Shown here piece after piece: positions 13,541 through 26,250 of a stretch of 64,000 bases of DNA. A program made the translations under genes and the position numbers. The notes beneath the pieces are model-generated. The model saw only the letters and a program-made list of their open reading frames with translations, made no database searches and had not been told where the DNA came from. Origin of the DNA: Petrolisthes cinctipes (taxonomy: Eukaryota; Arthropoda; Malacostraca; Decapoda; Porcellanidae); NCBI GenBank assembly GCA_033782935.1, contig JAWQEG010001368.1, positions 372,001 through 436,000 on the forward strand, read 5' to 3'. Numbering within the stretch: the first letter of the stretch is position 1; every line of letters begins with the position of its first letter.

Positions 13541-16500
13541 TTAAGTGCCCAAAAGTCGATATGTGCATGCATCTTCAGTACTTGTTTATATCTCAAATTC
13601 AGGCTCAAAACACCCGAAAATTCTATATTTTTGGGTCCCAGAAGCGATCTGTAAATGCCTACTCCGTTTTAGAATGTTTTCAAGATACAGACCCAAAACA
13701 TGCTCAAAATCGATATTTTAAGTGCCCAAAAGTCGATATGTGCATGCATCTTCAGTACCTGTTCTTATCTCAAATTCAGGCTCAAAACACCGGAAAATTC
13801 TATATTTTTGGGACCCAGAAGCGATCTGTACATGCCTACTCCGTGTTAGAGTATTTTCAAAATACAGGCCCAAAACATGCTGAAAATCGATATTTTAGGT
13901 GCCCAAAGTCAATATGTGCATGCATTTTCTGTACCCGTTTATATCTCAAATTCAGGCTAAAAACACCCGAAAATTCGATATTTTGGGGTCCCAGAAGCGA
14001 TCTGTACATGCCTACTCAGTGCTAGAATATTTTCAAAATATAGGCCCAAAACATGCTAAAAATCTATATTTTAGGTGCCCAAAGTCAATATCTGAAATTC
14101 AGGCCCAAAACACACGAAAATTCGATATTTTGGGGTCCCAGAAGCGATCTGTACATACCTACTCCGTGTTAGAGTATTTTCAAAATACAGGCCCAAAACA
14201 TACAGAAAATCGATATTTTAGGTGCCCAAAAGTCGATATGTGCATGCATCTTCTGTACCCGTTTATATCTCAAATTCAGGCTCCAAACACCCGAAAACTC
14301 GATATTTTCGAGTCCCAGAAGCTATCTGTACATGCCTACTCAGATATAGGCCCAAAACATGCTGAAAATCGATATTTTAGGTGCCCAAAGGTAATATGCA
14401 TCTTCTGCACTCGTTTATATCTCAAATTCAACCTCAAAACACCCGAAAATTCGATATTTTTGGGTCCCAGAAGCGATCTGTACATGCCTACTCAGTGCTA
14501 GTATGTTTTTAAAAAAAAGGCTCAAAACATGCTAAAAATCGATATTTTAGGTGCCCAAAGTCGATATCTCAAATTCAGGCCCAAAACACCCGAAAATTCG
14601 ATATTTTGTGGACCCAGAAGCGATCTGTACATGCCTACTCCGTGTTAGAGTATTTTCAAAATACAGACCGAAAACATGCTAAAAATCGATATTTTAGGTG
14701 CCCAAAGTCGATATCTCAAATTCAGGCGCAAAACACCCGAAAATTCGATATTTTGGAGTCCAAGAAGCGATCTGTACATGCCTACTCAGATACAGGCCCA
14801 AAACATGCTCAAAATCGATATTTTAGGTGCCCAAAAGTCGATATGTGCATGCATCTTCAGTACATGTTTATATCTCAAATTCAGACTCATAACACCCGAA
14901 AATTCGATATTTTTGGGTCCCAGAAGCGATCTGTACATGCCTACTCCGTGTTAGAGTATTTTCAAAATACAGGCCCAAAACATGCTGAAAATCGATATTT
15001 TAGGTGCCCAAAGTCAATATGTGCATGCATTTTCTGTACCCGTTTATATCTCAAATTCAGGCTAAAAACACCCGAAAATTCGATATTTTGGGGTCCCAGA
15101 AGCGATCTGTACATGCCTACTCAGTGCTAGAATATTTTCAAAATATAGGCCCAAAACATGCTAAAAATCTATATTTTAGGTGCCCAAAGTCAATATCTGA
15201 AATTCAGGCCCAAAACACACGAAAATTCGATATTTTGGGGTCCCAGAAGCGATCTGTACATACCTACTCCGTGTTAGAGTATTTTCAAAATACAGGCCCA
15301 AAACATACAGAAAATCGATATTTTAGGTGCCCAAAAGTCGATATGTGCATGCATCTTCTGTACCCGTTTATATCTCAAATTCAGGCTCCAAACACCCGAA
15401 AACTCGATATTTTCGAGTCCCAGAAGCTATCTGTACATGCCTACTCAGATATAGGCCCAAAACATGCTGAAAATCGATATTTTAGGTGCCCAAAGGTAAT
15501 ATGCATCTTCTGCACTCGTTTATATCTCAAATTCAACCTCAAAACACCCGAAAATTCGATATTTTTGGGTCCCAGAAGCGATCTGTACATGCCTACTCAG
15601 TGCTAGTATGTTTTTAAAAAATAGGCTCAAAACATGCTAAAAATCGATATTTTAGGTGCCCAAAGTCGATATCTCAAATTCAGGCCCAAAACACCCGAAA
15701 ATTCGATATTTTGTGGACCCAGAAGCGATCTGTACATGCCTACTCCGTGTTAGAGTATTTTCAAAATACAGACCGAAAACATGCTAAAAATCGATATTTT
15801 AGGTGCCCAAAGTCGATATCTCAAATTCAGGCGCAAAACACCCGAAAATTCGATATTTTGGAGTCCAAGAAGCGATCTGTACATGCCTACTCAGATACAG
15901 GCCCAAAACATGCTCAAAATCGATATTTTAGGTGCCCAAAAGTCGATATGTGCATGCATCTTCAGTACATGTTTATATCTCAAATTCAGACTCATAACAC
16001 CCGAAAATTCGATATTTTTGGGTCCCAGAAGCGATCTGTACATGCCTACTCCGTGTTAGAGTATTTTCAAAATACAGGCCCAAAACATGCTGAAAATCGA
16101 TATTTTAGGTGCCCAAAGTCAATATGTGCATGCATTTTCTGTACCCGTTTATATCTCAAATTCAGGCTAAAAACACCCGAAAATTCGATATTTTGGGGTC
16201 CCAGAAGCGATCTGTACATGCCTACTCAGTGCTAGAATATTTTCAAAATATAGGCCCAAAACATGCTAAAAATCTATATTTTAGGTGCCCAAAGTCAATA
16301 TCTGAAATTCAGGCCCAAAACACACGAAAATTCGATATTTTGGGGTCCCAGAAGCGATCTGTACATACCTACTCCGTGTTAGAGTATTTTCAAAATACAG
16401 GCCCAAAACATACAGAAAATCGATATTTTAGGTGCCCAAAAGTCGATATGTGCATGCATCTTCTGTACCCGTTTATATCTCAAATTCAGGCTCCAAACAC

Positions 16501-19500
16501 CCGAAAACTCGATATTTTCGAGTCCCAGAAGCTATCTGTACATGCCTACTCAGATATAGGCCCAAAACATGCTGAAAATCGATATTTTAGGTGCCCAAAG
16601 GTAATATGCATCTTCTGCACTCGTTTATATCTCAAATTCAACCTCAAAACACCCGAAAATTCGATATTTTTGGGTCCCAGAAGCGATCTGTACATGCCTA
16701 CTCAGTGCTAGTATGTTTTTAAAAAATAGGCTCAAAACATGCTAAAAATCGATATTTTAGGTGCCCAAAGTCGATATCTCAAATTCAGGCCCAAAACACC
16801 CGAAAATTCGATATTTTGTGGACCCAGAAGCGATCTGTACATGCCTACTCCGTGTTAGAGTATTTTCAAAATACAGACCGAAAACATGCTAAAAATCGAT
16901 ATTTTAGGTGCCCAAAGTCGATATCTCAAATTCAGGCGCAAAACACCCGAAAATTCGATATTTTGGAGTCCAAGAAGCGATCTGTACATGCCTACTCAGA
17001 TACAGGCCCAAAACATGCTCAAAATCGATATTTTAGGTGCCCAAAAGTCGATATGTGCATGCATCTTCAGTACATGTTTATATATCAAATTCAGACTCAT
17101 AACACCCGAAAATTCGATATTTTTGGGTCCCAGAAGCGATCTGTACATGCCTACTCCGTGTTAGAGTATTTTCAAAAATACAAGCCCAAAACATGCTGAA
17201 AATCGATATTTTAGGTGCCCAAAGTCAATATGTGCATGCATTTTCTGTACCCGTTTATATCTTAAATTCAGGCTCAAAACACCCAAAAATTCGATATTTT
17301 GGGGTCCCAGAAGCGATCTGTACATGCCTACTCAGTGCTAGAATATTTTCAAAATATAGGCCCAAAACATGCTAAAAATCTATATTTTAGGTGCCCAAAG
17401 TCAATATCTGAAATTCAGGCCCAAAACACACGAAAATTCGATATTTTGGGGTCCCAGAAGCGATCTGTACATACCTACTCCGTGTTAGAGTATTTTCAAA
17501 ATACAGGCCCAAAACATACAGAAAATCGATATTTTAGGTGCCCAAAAGTCGATATGTGCATGCATCTTCTGTACCCGTTTATATCTCAAATTCAGGCTCC
17601 AAACACCCGAAAACTCGATATTTTCGAGTCCCAGAAGCTATCTGTACATGCCTACTCAGATATAGGCCCAAAACATGCTGAAAATCGATATTTTAGGTGC
17701 CCAAAGGTAATATGCATCTTCTGCACTCGTTTATATCTCAAATTCAACCTCAAAACACCCGAAAATTCGATATTTTTGGGTCCCAGAAGCGATCTGTACA
17801 TGCCTACTCAGTGCTAGTATGTTTTTAAAAAATAGGCTCAAAACATGCTAAAAATCGATATTTTAGGTGCCCAATGTCGATATCTCAAATTCAGGCCCAA
17901 AACACCCGAAAATTCGATATTTTGTGGACCCAGAAGCGATCTGTACATGCCTACTCCGTGTTAGAGTATTTTCAAAATACAGACCGAAAACATGCTAAAA
18001 ATCGATATTTTAGGTGCCCAAAGTCGATATCTCAAATTCAGGCGCAAAACACCCGAAAATTCGATATTTTGGAGTCCAAGAAGCGATCTGTACATGCCTA
18101 CTCAGATACAGGCCCAAAACATGCTCAAAATCGATATTTTAGGTGCCCAAAAGTCGATATGTGCATGCATCTTCAGTACATGTTTATATCTCAAATTCAG
18201 ACTCATAACACCCGAAAATTCGATATTTTTGGGTCCCAGAAGCGATCTGTACATGCCTACTCCGTGTTAGAGTATTTTCAAAAATACAAGCCCAAAACAT
18301 GCTGAAAATCGATATTTTAGGTGCCCAAAGTCAATATGTGCATGCATTTTCTGTACCCGTTTATATCTTAAATTCAGGCTCAAAACACCCAAAAATTCGA
18401 TATTTTGGGGTCCCAGAAGCGATCTGTACATGCCTACTCATTGCTAGAATATTTTCAAATTATAGGCCCAAAGCATGCTAAAAAATCGATATTTTTGGTG
18501 CCTAAAGTCGATATCTGAAATTCAGGCCCAAAACACCCGAAAATTCGATATTTTGGGGTCCCAGAAGCGATCTGTACATGCCTACTCAGTGCTAGAATAT
18601 TTTCAAAATATAGGCCCAAAACATGCTAAAAATCGATATTTTAGGTGCCCAAAGTCGATATCTTAAATTCAGGCCCAAAACACCCGAAAATGCGATATTT
18701 TGGGGTCCCAGAAGCGATCTGTTAGAGTATTTTCAATATACAGGCCCAAAACATACTGAAAATCGATCTTTTAGGTGCCCAAAAGTCAATATGTGGATGC
18801 TTCTGTACCCGTTTATATCTCAAATTCAGGCTCCAAACTCCCGAAAATTCTATATTTTGGGGTCCCAGAAGTGATCTATACATGCCTACTCAGATACAGA
18901 CCCAAAACATGCTCAAAATCGATATTTTAGGTGCCCAAAAGTCGATATGTGCATGCATCTTCTGTACCCGTTTATATCTCAAATTCAGGCTCAAAACACC
19001 CGAAAATTCGATATTTTGGGGTCTCAAAAGCGATCTGTACATGCCTACTCAGTGCTAGAATATTTTTAAAATATAGGCCCAAAACATGCTAAAAATCGAT
19101 ATTTTAGGTGCCCAAAGTCGATATCTTAAATTCAGGCCCAAAACACCCGAAAAGTCGATATTTTGGGGTCCCAGAAGCGATCTGTCAGAGTATTTTCAAT
19201 ATACAGGCCCAAAACATACTGAAAATCGTTCTTTTAGGTGCCCAAAAGTCGATATGTGGATGCTTCTGTACCCGTTTACATCTCAAATTCAACCTCAAAA
19301 CACCCGAAAATTCGATATTTTTGAGTCCCAGAAGCGATCTGTACATGCCTACTCAGTGCTAGAATGTTTTCAAGAAAACAGACCCGAAACATGCTCAAAA
19401 TCGATATTTTAGGTGCCCAAAAGTCGATATGTGCATGTATCTTCTGTACCCGTTTATATCTCAAATTCAGGCTTAAAACCCCCGAAAATTCGAGATTTTG

Positions 19501-20917
19501 GGGTCCCAGAAGCGATCTGTACATGCCTACTCAGTGCTAGAATATTTTCAAAATATAGGCCCAAAACATGCTAAAATCGATATTTTAGGTGCCCAAAGTC
19601 GATATCTCAAATTCTGGCCCAAAACACCCGAAAATTCGATATATTGGGGTCCCAGAAGCGATCTGTACATGCCTACTCCGGGTTAGAGTATTTTCAAAAT
19701 GCAGGCCCAAAACATGCTGAAAATCGATATTTTAGGTGACCAAAGTCAATATGTGTATGCATCTTTTGTACCCGTTTATATCTCAAATTCAGGCTCAAAA
19801 CACCCGAAAATTCGATATTTTGGGGTCCCAGAAGTGATCTGTACATGCCTACTTAGTGCTAGAATATTTTCAAAATATAGGCCCAAAACATGCTAAAAAT
19901 CGATATTTTAGGTGCCCAAAGTCGAAATCTCAAATTCAGGCTCAAAACACCCGAAAATTCTATATTTTGGGGTCCCAGATGCGAACTGTACATACCTACT
20001 CCGTGTTAGAGTATTTTCAATATACAGGCCAAAAACATGCTGAAAATCGATATTTTAGGTGCCCAAAGTTAATATGTGTATGCATCTTCTGCACTCGTTT
20101 ATATCTCAAATTCAATCTCAAAGCAACCGAAAATTCGATATTTTTGGGTCCCAGAAGCGATCTGTACGTGCCTACTCAGTGCTAGAATGTTTTCAAAATA
20201 TAGGCTCAAAGCATGCTAAAAATCGATATTCTAAGTGGCCAAAGTCGATATGTGCATGCATCTTCTGTACCCGTTTATATCACAAATTCAAGCTCAAAAC
20301 ACCCGAAAATTCGATATTTTGGGGTCCCTGAAGTGATCTGTACATACCTACTTAGTGCTAGAATATTTTCAAAATATAGGCCCAAAACATACTAAAAATC
20401 GATATTTTAGGTGACCAAAGTCAAAATCTCAAATTCAGGCCCAAAACATCCGAAAATTCGATATTTTGGGGTTCCAGAAGCGATCTGTACATGCCTACTC
20501 CCTGTTAGAGTATTTTCAAAATACAGGCCCAAAACATACAGAATATCGATATTTTAGGTGCGCAAAAGTCGATATGTGCATGCATCTTCTGTACCCGTTT
20601 ATATCTCAAATTCAGGCTCCAAACACTGAAAATTCGATAATTTGGGGTCCCAGAAGCGATCTATACATGCCTACTCAGATACAGGCCCAAAACATGCTGA
20701 AAATCGATATTTTTGGTGCCCCAAGTCAATATGTGTATGCATCTTCTGCACCCGTTTATATCCCAAATTCAACCTCAAAACACCCAAAAATTCGATATTT
20801 TTGGGTCCCAGAAGCGATCTGTACATGCCTACTCAGTGCTAGAATGTTTTCAAAATATAGGCTTAAAACATGCTAAAAATCGATATTTTAAGTGTCCAAA
20901 GTCGATATGTGCATGCC
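13541..20917 (+). repeat. Tandem satellite array, block B
   Basis: Continuation of the same 176/147-bp satellite in the same orientation after the 700-bp insertion. It resumes within the interrupted monomer and ends inside a monomer at about 20917, just after CGATATGTGCATGC. Long stop-free frames here (up to 200 codons, repeated at 1105-bp spacing) are by-products of the repeat. Codon content simply mirrors the satellite. Confidence 0.97.
13730..18460 (+). repeat. Higher-order satellite repeat, period 1105 bp, about four copies
   Basis: Landmark segments recur at exact 1105-bp steps. TTTGTGGACCCAGAAGCG occurs near 14606, 15711 and 16816 and about one base later near 17922. The frame beginning in TGCCCAAAGTCAATATGTGC starts at 13899, 15004 and 16109, with diverged forms near 17214 and 18320. 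Copies two to four are almost identical. The outer edges (13730-13810 and after about 18450) drift, which marks the limits of the homogenised block. Confidence 0.93.
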
Positions 20918-20951
20918 TACATCCGGGAGCCGTTCGAGGACTGGCTCTGTA
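20918..20951. other. Short non-repeat junction between satellite and MITE
   Basis: About 34 bases between the last satellite base and the TA preceding the MITE. I see no feature in it. Confidence 0.5.
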
Positions 20952-21105
20952 CAGTCGGCGACATAAGTCCTGTCGCCACACTTGCTTCACCGAGACAGGC
21001 AGTGTTCATGGACTCGAGAAATACGCACGTTTTCTACACCTAATAAACTCGAGTCTATGAGCATCGTGTGCCTCAGTGAAGCAAGCGAGGTGACAGGACT
21101 TTTGA
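20952..21105. mobile_element. Foldback MITE, mariner-type ends, right tip missing
   Basis: Begins CAGTCGGCG directly after TA (20950-20951). It is a near-palindrome: GTCCTGTCGCC...CTTGCTTCACCGAG on the left answers CTCAGTGAAGCAAGCGAGG...GACAGGACTTTTG on the right. The right arm stops before the expected last ten or so bases (GCCGACTG plus TA). The same family is complete at 61181-61343, so the terminal loss is clear by comparison. TA targets and CAGT tips are typical of Tc1/mariner-derived MITEs. No coding capacity. Confidence 0.85.
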
Positions 21106-21290
21106 CTTTAAACATCCATTGATTAAGTTATTGTAATCAATTAATGTTTCTTTGCTCTGTTTTGATAATTAATGAGTTAAGGGTTTAAATTCAAAGGGAG
21201 GAATATTTATATATCAGTCATGGTAAATTAATAGTTATTGGGTCAATTGTAAGTAAATAAAGATTGTAAAAATAATAGAGACTTTCTTTG
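21106..21290. other. AT-rich spacer, no gene seen
   Basis: AT-rich sequence between the MITE and the first recognisable LINE sequence. It holds an AATAAAGATTG near 21257. No ORF or repeat is recognised. Part of it may be truncated LINE 5' sequence. Confidence 0.4.
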
Positions 21291-21330
21291 TTCCACCTCC
21301 ACTCTGTATACTATTCGACTCCCCTGCTGG

Positions 21331-22224
21331 TTTGGCAAAGACCACGAGAACCTATTCAGGCGACAGAAGGATGGTGGTGAGAAGACATACGCCTCCTCCC
21401 TTCGCCCTAAATTGGTTGCAGCACCCTCTCAACCCTCTCAAGAGGCAGCTGCTTCTTGCTCTAGTGAGAACGTTTCTAAGGTTACTCTACATAATAGTTT
21501 CTCTGTCTTGGAAACTTTATCAGACACTCATTCTGGTGACCCTTCAACTGATGACAATTCTCAGACTTTAGCTAAAGGTGTCCATGTGGTAGAGGTTCAC
21601 GCTGCCACACGCTCTCCCAAAAGGAAACTTAAGTCACCTAAACTGCCACAGAGACGCCTTCGTGGTTCCTCTGAGGCACTTGACTCTATAGATGTTCCAC
21701 CTTGTGAGGCAACCATCTCTGTGGACTCATCCATAGTTTCCTATCAATTTCACCAGAATCGTTCTCGTGGCTCTGATGAATCTCTTGATTCAACAGAAGT
21801 TCCTCCTCGCAAGCTTCCTTCGGGATCATCAGAGGGGCGTGAAGTTAATGTGGATGCCACGGATGTTGTGACTTCAAAAGATTCACTTTCTCTTCCGCTT
21901 GAGCAGCGGAGTGATTCTACCACCTGTATTATGGATGTTGATGTATCTGCCTGTGTCAGTGATACCAATGCTGTACAGGACAGAACCAATGTAATTGTTT
22001 CAAAGAATATCCCATCTCATATACCTTCATCTTCTTCTAACATATCAGATGCTTCAGGGACTCGTCTACGGGTCCCAATTACTGCCCCAAGTACTACTCC
22101 TCGGGTTCGCTCTTCTTCTAGTGGCCCAGGATTAGACAAATCTTATTGTTTGAATAAACCCTCAGGTCGAGGTGGTAGTGGGAAGTACCTCCGTGAGGCT
22201 TCCCAAAAATCAGTACTAAAGTAA
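21331..22224 (+). pseudogene. LINE ORF1 C-terminal fragment (gag-like, Ser/Pro/Thr-rich)
   Basis: Open frame of about 297 codons ending at TAA 22222-22224, with no upstream start in the window because the element is 5'-truncated. The visible protein is low-complexity and rich in Ser, Thr and Pro, with basic patches such as SPKRKLKSPKLPQRRLR. Short segments recur (RGSSEALDS and RGSDESLDS; a nearby PPC or PPR). It lacks the zinc knuckles expected nearer the N-terminus, which would be in the lost 5' part. ORF1 proteins of I-like LINEs bind the element's RNA; that role here is inferred only from position upstream of ORF2. The ORF2 frame opens inside the last codons of this ORF, a layout common in this group. 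Confidence 0.7.
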
Positions 22225-25200
22225 CACCGTTCAAGGTCCTTCAGTGGAATTGCCGTGGCTTGCGTGCTTCTTGGGAGGAACTGCGCGTTCTTCTCTCTAG
22301 CTTCTCTCCTGAATGTGTTTCTCTCCAAGAGACAATACTTGGGGACTACATTCCTGCCAGTCCTCCAACATACTCCGCATTTTATTCCAGTTCATTTGAA
22401 GGGCAGGGTCATCATGGTGGCTCTGCCATCCTAGTTCGCCGAGATATTCCATGCATGAGCCTGGAGCTTGACACTCCGCTCCAGGCTGTTGCAGTTAAGG
22501 TTTTTATGGACCGCCCGTACACTGTATGCAGTCTATACCTTCCTCCCAGTGTTACAGTTGAGAGGGGTGATCTCAACCATCTTGTACGGGACCTTCCATC
22601 TCCCTTTATTTTATTGGGTGATTTTAATGGTCGTCATCCTCTGTGGGGTGACAGTTCGGTCAACCCCAGGGGTGTTTTATTGGCTTCTTTTATTGAGGAT
22701 GAGGGATTAGGGGTTTTAAATACGGGAGATGTGACACATTTTAATAGCCCTACTGGGACTTTTACCGCCATTGACATTTCCCTTTGCTCACCCAGTGCTC
22801 TGTTGGATTTTACTTGGAGAGTGTTGCCTGACTTATATGACAGTGACCATTTCCCTATACTTTTAGAAGGTAACAGGTACGAACCACAGTCTCGTCTTCC
22901 TAGGTGGAAATTAGAGAAGGCTGACTGGCAGTTTTTTAGAGAGCTAACTTCTTCGGTCTCTTCTGTAGCCGATTTCGGTAGCTCTGACGAGGCTGTAACA
23001 TATTTCACTGATATGCTCCACTCTGCTGCTCTCAACTCTATCCCTAGAACTTCTGGCTACTTTCCCAAACGTCCTGTCCCTTGGTGGTCACCAGTCTGCA
23101 CCACTGCTGTGCGGGAGAAGCGCGCTGCTTTCTCTCGCCTTCGTCGCAATCGTGGGGACCCAACTCTTTTAGAGGACTTCCGACGGGCAAGGGCTCGGGC
23201 TAGACGAGTTTTAAAAGAGGCCCGACGTGCATCTTGGAAGGCCTATGTGTCTTCAATTAATACTAAAACTCCACTCACCCAAGTGTTCAGGAGAGTCTGT
23301 AAGATGGCGGGGAAGTTTTCTCCTAGTTCTCCACCTGTACTTAAGGTCAATGGAATTAAGATCATGGATGGTTTGACAGTGGCCAATACCATGGCGGAGG
23401 CTTTTGCAAAAGTCTCCAGCCGTGACTCTCGACCTCTTTCTGTCAGGCATGAGTTAAGAGCCAAGGAGCGTACAGTCCTGGATTTCACAGGGAACGAGAA
23501 TGAAAGTTATAACCATATATTCACCCTGAGAGACTTGCATTCTGCTCTCTCTCTCTCTGCGGCGACACTTCTCCTGGGCCAGACAACATCCCATATGCAA
23601 TGTTACGACACTTGGGTGAGGAAGCGATCTCATTTCTTTTAGCTGTATATAACAGAATCTGGCTGGAGGGTGCCTTCCCTTCTGGGTGGAGGGTTGCTAC
23701 CATCCTTCCTTTTCTCAAGCCGGGCAAGGACTCTGGTGTTGCCCTCAATTATCGACCAATTGCCTTGACCTCCTGTCTCTGTAAACTATTTGAAAAGATG
23801 GTGAATGTCAGACTGGTATACTTCTTGGAACGGGGTGATTTTCTGTCTCCGTCCCAGTCTGGCTTTCGTAAATACCGTTCCACTACAGATGCTCTGGTCA
23901 GGTTGGAAGCTGCTGCATGTGAGGCTTCTGCACGACATCAACACCTTGTCTGTGTATTCTTTGATTTAGAGAAAGCCTATGACACTACATGGCAATATGG
24001 CATCCTGCAGCAACTCCATTTATATGGCCTGCGGGGGCGCCTTCCACGCTTTCTTAAGGAGTTTCTCAGTGGTCGCAGTTTTTCTGTGAGGGTTGGTACA
24101 ACCCACTCAGCATCTGTTGCACAGGAGGAGGGCGTCCCCCCAGGCCAGGGAAGCGTCCTCAGTGTCACATTGTTTGCAGTAGCAATTAATGCCATTGCCT
24201 CATCCCTTCCAGACGGTATAGCTAACTCGATGTACGTTGACGACCTAGCAGTCTGGTTTGCTGCTTCCCGTATGTCAGTGGCGGAGCGGCGCATGCAGCT
24301 TGCCCTTGACAGGGTGTCACGTTGGACTGATTCTCATGGGTTTCGATTTTCTCCTCCCAAGACAGTTGCTATGCACTTCTGCCGCATCCGAGGCATCCAC
24401 CCGGATCCGGACTTATTCATGTATTGTCATCGGATACGATGTGTCGAGGAGACTCGCTTTTTGGGTCTCCTTTTTGACAAACGTTTGACTTGGGTTCCCC
24501 ACTTACGTACACTTAAGGTCTCTTGCCTCAAGGCTCTTAACCTGTTGAGGGTCCTGAGCCATACATCCTGGGGGGCTGATCGGGCCACCCTCCTCCGCCT
24601 ATACCATGTTGTTATTAGGTCAAAACTCGACTATGGGTGTGAGGTGAACTCTTCTGCCACCGATGCCCGTCTCAGAGTTTTAGACCCTGTTCATCATGCT
24701 GGAGTACGTCTGGCGACCGGAGCCTTCAGGTCGTCCCAAATCCCCAGTCTCCTGGTGGACCCTAATGAGCCACCTCTTGATCTCCGTCGCCAGTCCTTGA
24801 TGGTTCGTTGTTGGCATCGATTACATCGACTTCCTGACACCCTACCTTGCTTGGCGGTGTCATCTGATATCATGTCTCAGTACTACCTTTTACATTCTCG
24901 TGCACCATGGCCCTTTGGCTTCCGGGTCAGAAAAGCTATGGAGGAGATGGGCATAGATGACTTTCAGATTTGTCCTGTGAGGGTCCCCAGGGTGGCTCCA
25001 TGGCTTCTTCCAGAAGTTTTCCCCTGCACCTGCTTTACAGATAAGAAGGAATTTCTTCCTCCTCCAGTGGCTCGTTCCCTCTTTTTAGAACATGCCTTCA
25101 CTCACAGGGAATCCCTCCCTGTGTACACTGATGGGTCAAAGTCTGATGATGGAGTTGGCTTTGGAGTTGTCTTTCCTGACTTTTGCCGTGGAGGCAGGCT

Positions 25201-25951
25201 CCTTTCTGTCATGTCCATTTTTACTGCTGAGCTCTCGGCCATTTTATATGCCCTCCAAGTGATTTTTACTCTCCCTCAGCCTTCGTTTACTATTTTTAGC
25301 GATTCCTGTAGTGCCTTGCAGGCCTTGTGCAATTTTAACTCTACCCATCCCCTGGTGTTGGCCATTCTTGAGTGGCTTGTCCTCCTGGGTCGTCGTGGCC
25401 GCAAAGTCACTTTTTGTTGGGTCCCGGCCCATGTGGGTGTTGATGGGAATGAGCGGGCTGACGCCCTGGCTAAGGCTGTGGTCTCCAATTCCCGGCCTCC
25501 TGCCAGGTGTCATCCTGTTCCTGCAGTGGACCTTCGACCCTACATAGATGCTACCGTTCGTTCCTGCTGGCAGGACAGATGGGACGCCATCGGGGCTAAC
25601 AAGCTCCGTGACATCCGCCAGCGCCTTGGATTGTGGAGCTACAGTGGCCTGTCCCGCCGGTGGGAGACGGCTCTTGTCCGCCTCCGCATTGGCCACACAT
25701 TATTGACTCATGGCTTTTTAATGGAGAGGGCTCACCCTCCCTACTGTGATGATTGTCTGGTCCCTTTGACAGTACGGCATCTTATTGTCGAGTGTCCCAG
25801 CCTTGGGGACCTTCGTCGTAGGCACCTCTCCGAGTACCGGAAGGGTGACGGTTCTTACAGTCTCTTCCAGGTGCTCGGGGAGGAGGCTTGTAGTGTAGGA
25901 GGGAACACCCTCTCCTATGTGGAGGAGGCTGGCCTTCTCCACAAATTGTGA
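22206..25951 (+). pseudogene. LINE ORF2: AP endonuclease - reverse transcriptase - RNase H, one frameshift
   Basis: The N-terminal endonuclease shows WNCRGL, the SLQET glutamate, LLGDFNGRHPLWG and the closing YDSDHFPIL, so the catalytic set is present. The reverse transcriptase follows with NYRPIALTS, FFDLEKAYDT (motif A) and MYVDDLAVW (motif C), so its aspartates are intact. The C-terminal RNase H has YTDGSKSDD, FTAELSAI, FSDSCSALQ and GNERADALAKA, giving the D-E-D-D set. A Cys-rich end (CDDCL...HLIVECP) closes the protein. The frame shifts inside a CT dinucleotide run at 23545-23558, between endonuclease and RT; apart from this the 1.2-kb codon span looks open. The start is not an ATG: coding resemblance begins at about 22206 overlapping ORF1. 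In life such proteins nick DNA and prime reverse transcription on the nick. Confidence 0.9.
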
Positions 25952-26230
25952 ATTTTATTGTATTTATGGCTATTAATTTTTAGGTAGTTAAAGTTTAATG
26001 TTTCTTTCGTTAATATTTCAATTCTTGTATATATCTAACTTAAATAGGTTATTTCATTAATATATGATCTTTTGGAAGACGTGGGTTTTATTCATGCTGC
26101 TTCTCCCTTTTGAGGTAGTGAAAATTATTTATTTTTTGTACATATTTTATTAATGATGTAGATGACCTTTATATGTTGGGCGGTATATGACCATTGTTGT
26201 TGCGCTGCCAGATGCCTAATGGCATCAATA

Positions 26231-26250
26231 AATCAATCAATCAATCAATC
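26231..26250 (+). repeat. (ATCA)n microsatellite, 3' tail of the I-like LINE
   Basis: Five tandem ATCA-type units directly after GGCATCAATAA. This replaces a poly(A) tail and marks the 3' end of the LINE. Confidence 0.9.

Noticed and set aside
13899..14501. 200-codon frames repeated at 1105-bp spacing (and similar frames across 1-20900) as repeat-protein genes
   Set aside because: They are satellite translated in phase; composition follows the repeat, different frames overlap each other, and there is no start context or non-repeat coding sequence.
20926..20950. tRNA B-box-like GTTCGAGGACT before the first MITE
   Set aside because: No A box at the right distance and no cloverleaf can be drawn.
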